Assembly (NCBI GenBank): GCA_022709445.1
Contig: JAKLIU010000077.1
Coordinates: 1-8,241, forward strand
Direction of reading: 5' to 3'
DNA from: Spirochaetota bacterium
GTDB lineage: Bacteria > Spirochaetota > Spirochaetia > Treponematales > UBA12059
DNA: 8,241 nucleotides
Position numbers and translations under genes: made by a program. The notes below the pieces were generated by a model. It ran no database searches and was not told where the DNA came from. It saw nothing but the letters and a program-made list of their open reading frames with translations. Of this stretch, positions 4,874 through 8,241 are shown piece after piece; position 1 is the stretch's first letter; the number at the start of each line of letters is the position of its first letter.

Positions 4874-4901
4874 TCTAAAATGAAGGGCGCGCGGCTGTCA
4901 A
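4872..4901 (-). promoter_or_regulatory. Candidate promoter for tRNA-Arg, overlapping the cyclase stop codon
   Basis: On the minus strand a perfect TTGACA (4901-4896) is followed after 18 bp by TAGACT (4877-4872), then the G+C-rich CAGCCCGC, as is common at stable-RNA promoters. The TGA in TTGACA is the cyclase stop codon. Transcription would start near 4865, giving a 5' leader of about 240 nt that includes all right-hand repeat units. I found no better promoter closer to the tRNA. Confidence 0.45.
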
Positions 4902-7267
4902 CGGCCGGTTCCCGACGGTTCGTTCCCGGCGCTTCCCTCCGGCGAGGCGGGCTCGGCGGGCGCGGTTTCACGGGGCAGGGCCTCCAGCCGCTTGCGCTCG
5001 TCCGCCTCGGCCGCCAGCCGCTCCAGCTCCTCGAAGGGATCCTTGATGCTCTCCTCGTAGCCTACCTTGAGATCGTCCAGGTAGCCGGCCAGGTCGGCGG
5101 CCTTCTGCCGTATCTCGCCGATTGCCTTCTGCTCGCCGGCCTCCGGGAGGGCCTTGAGCCGGGCCATGTCTATCTTGATCTGCTTGAGCGCGTTGACCGA
5201 CGAGTTGAGCCTGAGCCTGAGCACCTCGCGCTGGTCCTCCAGGTCCTTGCAGGCCTTCTCCTGCTTCTCTATCTCGGAGACCGAGCGGCGGTACTCGTCG
5301 CGGAGGTTCGGGCTCAGGTCGTCCTTCATCCTGAAGAGGAGCGCCTCGCGGTCCCTTGCCAGGTCCGCCGTGGGAATGGATGCGACGATGCCGTCGATCT
5401 CGTTGACCGAGTGCGTCAGCAGCTTCACCTGCTCCACGTAACGGTCCAGGGTGGGGATCATGTCCTTGCCGAACTCGTCGTCGCCCTTGCCCGCCCTGAT
5501 GGCCTTGACGATCTCGTCCCGGGCGGCCGCCGCCTCGGCGTAGATGTGGGCGTAGGCCCCGGCGGCCTTGCCAGCGGAGCGCCTGGTCCGGCCGAAGCTG
5601 AACAGCTCCTTCCACGACGATACGCCCAGCAGGCGGAACAGCTTGCGCTCCAGGCCGCGCACGGTGACCGGGAAGGAGGACAGGTGGCCGATGAAACTCA
5701 GGGCCATGATGCCCGAGGGTATGGCCGCCCAGAGGAAGGCCGGGGACGTGACCAGGTTGATGGTGAAGAGGAGGGCAGGCACGGAAATCACCGACGCCAG
5801 GTGCATGGCCATGCTGTCACGCACCCGGTTGAGCTTCTTGTAGGTCTCCAGGCCCTCGCCCTCCAGTTCCGGCATGCGCTCCAGTTCGCGCACCTTGGCC
5901 TTGCCGCGCAGGAGAGCCGCGAGGTTGCCCAGGATGCCGTTGGCCCAGGAGGCGGTGACGATGGGCACCACCACGGACTGCCAGCCGAATCCGCCCGGGG
6001 CCTTGAACGCGAGGAACCAGAGGAAGGCGTTCACGCCGATGAACGAGAAGAGGTTGCCCAGGAAGCCGGCGCCCGACTTGCGCGCCTTGTCCTCCACCTT
6101 GTCGCGGTAGCGGTCAAAGTCGGTCTCTATCTCCTCGGAACCGGGCTTGAAGTACTCGGAATCCTTGAGCTCGGCGTCCCACTTGCCGGTGGCCACCTGC
6201 TGGCTGTGTTTCTGCAGCTCGGCCTTGATGGCCTGTTTCTCGCTCATCCGCGCGCCGGCGCCCTCGACTGCCCGCTCCACCTTGGCCATGGCCCGCTCGA
6301 TCTTGGCGCTCACCTGGTCGCCCGTCGCGTGGCCCGCCGCCTGGGAAGCGGATCCCTTGCGGTTGGATTCCTGGAAGGCGTTCACCCCGGTCTCAATGGC
6401 CCGGAGTATCTCCTCGACGCCCTTGCCTATGCTGCGGGCCATGTCCGAGCCGCCCTGGGAAGACCCCGATTGCCGCTTGACCAGGAGGTTCTTCTCCGCC
6501 AGCTCCGCGATCACCTCGGCGGCCTCTACCCCGCGGCTCCCGTGCTTGGCCAGGGCCTCGCCCACGGTCATGCGGCGGCCGAGCAGCCTGGTTTCCTCCA
6601 GGATGGCCCTGCGGATTTCTTCCATGTCCCCGGCACCGGCTGGCTTGCCGGGAGGGGGCGCCGCGGCTGGCGCGGGCGGGGGGAGCTCCTCGGCCAAGCC
6701 GGGCTTGAAACCCGCCCGCGGCTTGGCGTGCTCGGGGTCGAACTCTATGTTGGGGCTGGCTATCTCGTAGGCGTGTATTTCCTTGGTTATGTTCTTGAGG
6801 GAAACCTTGCCCAGCTTCTCCGCCTGGAAGTCTATCTTGTTCAGGACCTGGTTGTAGACGTCCTGGGAGAAGCAGATGCATCCCGGCTTGGCCAGGGACT
6901 GCAGGCGGCTGGCTATGTTGATGCCCTCGCCCAGCGCGTCGTTCTCGAAGAAGTAGATGTCCCCGAGGTGCACGCCGATGCGCATGAGCAGGAGCTGCGC
7001 GCCTTCCGTCTTGTTGTGGGCGTAGACGGCGTCCTGGATCTCCATGGCGCACTGGAGCGCCTCCACGGTGTTGCGGAAGTCCACCAGGAAGGCGTCGCCA
7101 ATGGTCTTGATGACCGTGCCGTGCCTGCGCGCGGCGGCATCGACGACTATCCTGTTGTGCAGCCTCAGGAGCTCCAGCGTGCCCGACTCGTTCTTCTCCA
7201 TCATGCGCGAGAAGCCCACGATGTCGGTGTACATGATCGCCGCCAGGCGATAGTCTTTCTGTTCCAT
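4898..7267 (-). CDS. Class III adenylate/guanylate cyclase-like membrane protein with coiled-coil C-terminus
   Basis: This 789-residue protein has an N-terminal class III nucleotide cyclase domain (about 5-170), which makes cAMP or cGMP. Catalytic residues are present: metal-binding Asp15 (YTDIVGFS) and Asp58 (KTIGDAFLVDF), purine-selecting Lys54, and transition-state Asn117 and Arg121 (INIASRLQ). A Pro/Ala linker (195-212) follows, then a small helical segment resembling a winged helix (215-266) and an amphipathic stretch (275-345). Two membrane hairpins come next (402-421 with 429-452, and 487-507 with 510-530), resembling tandem 2TM domains. A long charged coiled-coil region (about 560-770) and a Pro-rich tail end the protein. 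Cyclase and coiled coil should both be cytoplasmic. I chose the ATG at 7267: a TTG at 7306 and ATGs at 7297 and 7282 all fall inside the promoter. The substrate, ATP or GTP, is not proven, though Lys54 suggests ATP. Confidence 0.88.
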   Translation of the reverse strand: MEQKDYRLAAIMYTDIVGFSRMMEKNESGTLELLRLHNRIVVDAAARRHGTVIKTIGDAFLVDFRNTVEALQCAMEIQDAVYAHNKTEGAQLLLMRIGVHLGDIYFFENDALGEGINIASRLQSLAKPGCICFSQDVYNQVLNKIDFQAEKLGKVSLKNITKEIHAYEIASPNIEFDPEHAKPRAGFKPGLAEELPPPAPAAAPPPGKPAGAGDMEEIRRAILEETRLLGRRMTVGEALAKHGSRGVEAAEVIAELAEKNLLVKRQSGSSQGGSDMARSIGKGVEEILRAIETGVNAFQESNRKGSASQAAGHATGDQVSAKIERAMAKVERAVEGAGARMSEKQAIKAELQKHSQQVATGKWDAELKDSEYFKPGSEEIETDFDRYRDKVEDKARKSGAGFLGNLFSFIGVNAFLWFLAFKAPGGFGWQSVVVPIVTASWANGILGNLAALLRGKAKVRELERMPELEGEGLETYKKLNRVRDSMAMHLASVISVPALLFTINLVTSPAFLWAAIPSGIMALSFIGHLSSFPVTVRGLERKLFRLLGVSSWKELFSFGRTRRSAGKAAGAYAHIYAEAAAARDEIVKAIRAGKGDDEFGKDMIPTLDRYVEQVKLLTHSVNEIDGIVASIPTADLARDREALLFRMKDDLSPNLRDEYRRSVSEIEKQEKACKDLEDQREVLRLRLNSSVNALKQIKIDMARLKALPEAGEQKAIGEIRQKAADLAGYLDDLKVGYEESIKDPFEELERLAAEADERKRLEALPRETAPAEPASPEGSAGNEPSGTGR

Positions 7268-7277
7268 TTCGTGGAAC

Positions 7278-7306
7278 AGCATAGAGTACCCGACCATCGC
7301 GGTCAA
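7278..7306 (-). promoter_or_regulatory. Promoter of the cyclase gene, predicting a very short leader
   Basis: On the minus strand TTGACC (7306-7301), exactly 17 bp, then TATGCT (7283-7278), the same -10 as the symporter promoter. Ten bases (GTTCCACGAA) lie between the -10 and the ATG at 7267, leaving a leader of about four nucleotides without a Shine-Dalgarno. The promoter lies just past the RNase stop at 7325, so the cyclase need not depend on RNase transcription. Confidence 0.65.
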
Positions 7307-7324
7307 CTGGCAGGGGGGCGGGGT

Positions 7325-8241
7325 TCAGGTCCCGAAGGACGCTTCCTGCCTGGCCAGGTCCGCCTTCAGGAAGCCGAGCGACAGTTCCTCGTTGAGCTGC
7401 CTGCCCCCGCCCTTGATCCTGGTCTCCAGTCCCAGTTCCGGCAGGTAGACCTGGGCGTCGTTGCCGGTTTGCACCACGACGCCCCTGCCGCTCCAGCCCG
7501 GCCTGTCCATCAGCCAGGCCAGGGTCCAGTGCAGCTGGCTGGCCCGCTCGGCCTTGCGCACCGCCTGGGACGAGGCGGCGGCCCTGGCCACTCGCATCGA
7601 TATCTCGTCCGCGGGCAGGATGGTCGGTCCCGGCCGTCCCGCCTCCGAGGCCAGGGCCGCCCGGATCTGCTGGTGCGCCAACAGGTCGCCGTAGCGCCTG
7701 AGCGGGCTGGTGGCCTGGGCGTACATGGTCACGCCCAGGCCCTGGTGGGCCCTGGGCTGGACCCCGGCCATGCCGCCCCGCATCAGGCGGCGCTTGGCGA
7801 ACTCGCCGGCCAGGCCTTCCGGCAGGTCGTCCCGCGAGCCAGGGGCTTCCTGGCTGTAGTACGGGAAGGGCAGGCCTCGGTCGAAGGCCCAGCGGGCTGC
7901 CGCTTCCCCGGCCAGCACCATCATCTCGCGGACCACCGAACTCGAGCGGAAGTCGCCGATCGGGTCGACGGCGGGCGTGCCGTCCGCCACCCATACCCGG
8001 ACTTCCGGAATGGCTATGTCGATGGCCCCGTTCCTCGAGCGGAAGGCGCTCCTGAGCCGGGCTATCCTGTCCAGCTCGGCCAGCTCGCCGCTTCCCAGCT
8101 CGGCGTCGGCCGCCTCGTAGCTGCGCCTGGTCACCCGCACCCAGCTGGGCCGTACCGACACCTCGGCGATCATCCCGTCCGCGTCCAGCGCCACCCTGAA
8201 GGACAGGGCGCGCGACCGTTCCGACAGGCCCAGCCCGAAGC
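7325..8241 (-). CDS. RNase II/R-family (RNB domain) exoribonuclease, C-terminal part (cut by window edge)
   Basis: RNB-family enzymes degrade RNA processively from the 3' end in the cytoplasm. The frame is open to the right edge, so 304 residues of the C-terminal part are visible and the start is outside. Family marks, in fragment numbering, are ALSF (12-15), PSWVRVTRRSYEAAD (31-45), MVLAGEAAARWAFDRGLPFPYYSQEAP (107-133 region) and the signature TSPLRRYGDLLAHQQIRAAL (177-196). That signature contains the arginine near the active site in RNase II. A short S1-like tail (GRGVVVQTGNDAQVYLPELG, about 251-270) ends the protein. The catalytic Asp cluster of the RNB domain should lie outside the window. 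It looks like the compact RNB type rather than full-length RNase R. An internal GTG at 8194 is not the real start. Confidence 0.9.
   Translation of the reverse strand, partial: FGLGLSERSRALSFRVALDADGMIAEVSVRPSWVRVTRRSYEAADAELGSGELAELDRIARLRSAFRSRNGAIDIAIPEVRVWVADGTPAVDPIGDFRSSSVVREMMVLAGEAAARWAFDRGLPFPYYSQEAPGSRDDLPEGLAGEFAKRRLMRGGMAGVQPRAHQGLGVTMYAQATSPLRRYGDLLAHQQIRAALASEAGRPGPTILPADEISMRVARAAASSQAVRKAERASQLHWTLAWLMDRPGWSGRGVVVQTGNDAQVYLPELGLETRIKGGGRQLNEELSLGFLKADLARQEASFGT

Noticed and set aside
4425..4883. Open frames across the tRNA and repeats on both strands (up to 152 codons)
   Set aside because: Their sequence is made of antisense tRNA and translated palindromes (for example DPDRNRTCDLLLRRQPLYPTE, a common antisense-tRNA artefact), with no ribosome site or family similarity.
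7268..7306. Longer cyclase starts at TTG 7306, ATG 7297 or ATG 7282
   Set aside because: The TTG is the first half of the -35 box, the ATG at 7297 lies in the promoter spacer and the ATG at 7282 lies in the -10. None has a ribosome site, and the catalytic domain begins naturally at the ATG at 7267.

Overview
The window is high-GC (about two thirds by eye) bacterial chromosome containing ordinary housekeeping and transport genes. I tentatively favour a high-GC spirochaete. GroES closely resembles the treponemal type as I remember it. It stands alone without groEL, as in Treponema and Borrelia. The N-terminal class III cyclase with a C-terminal membrane part and the divergent dicarboxylate-type symporter next to a PTS IIA protein also fit. 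This is inference from memory, not a database result. The tRNA gene does not encode its CCA end.

Layout, left to right. An ftsH fragment (minus, cut by the left edge) diverges from groES (plus) across a 274-bp control region. groES ends at a strong terminator that runs into the stop codon of a PTS EIIA-like gene (minus). A divergent DAACS-family symporter (minus) lies upstream of that gene. The symporter diverges from a MATE efflux pump (plus) over 102 bp. Next is a 550-bp block with no protein gene. It holds tRNA-Arg(CCU) on the minus strand, two long perfect hairpins hugging it, and a family of short palindromic repeats pointing away from it on both sides. Beyond lie a large membrane-bound adenylate/guanylate cyclase-like protein (minus) and the 3' part of an RNase II/R-family (RNB) exoribonuclease gene (minus, cut by the right edge).

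Two things stand out. First, four protein genes (PTS IIA, symporter, MATE, cyclase) lack a Shine-Dalgarno sequence. Each instead has a -35/-10 promoter with exactly 17 bp spacing whose -10 box ends 6 to 10 bases before the start codon, so their mRNAs should be leaderless or nearly so. The chaperone gene groES and the protease gene ftsH have ordinary ribosome-binding sites. Second, the tRNA-Arg gene is nested in a head-to-head inverted arrangement of palindromic repeats. The right-hand units recur every 30 to 32 bp and show compensatory changes in their stems. The best tRNA promoter overlaps the cyclase stop codon, which would give a precursor with a roughly 240-nt, hairpin-filled 5' leader.

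FtsH and GroES form a heat-stress protein quality control pair. The IIA protein and the symporter are neighbours on one strand with separate promoters, which suggests but does not prove a regulatory link. MATE, cyclase and RNase look like independent units.
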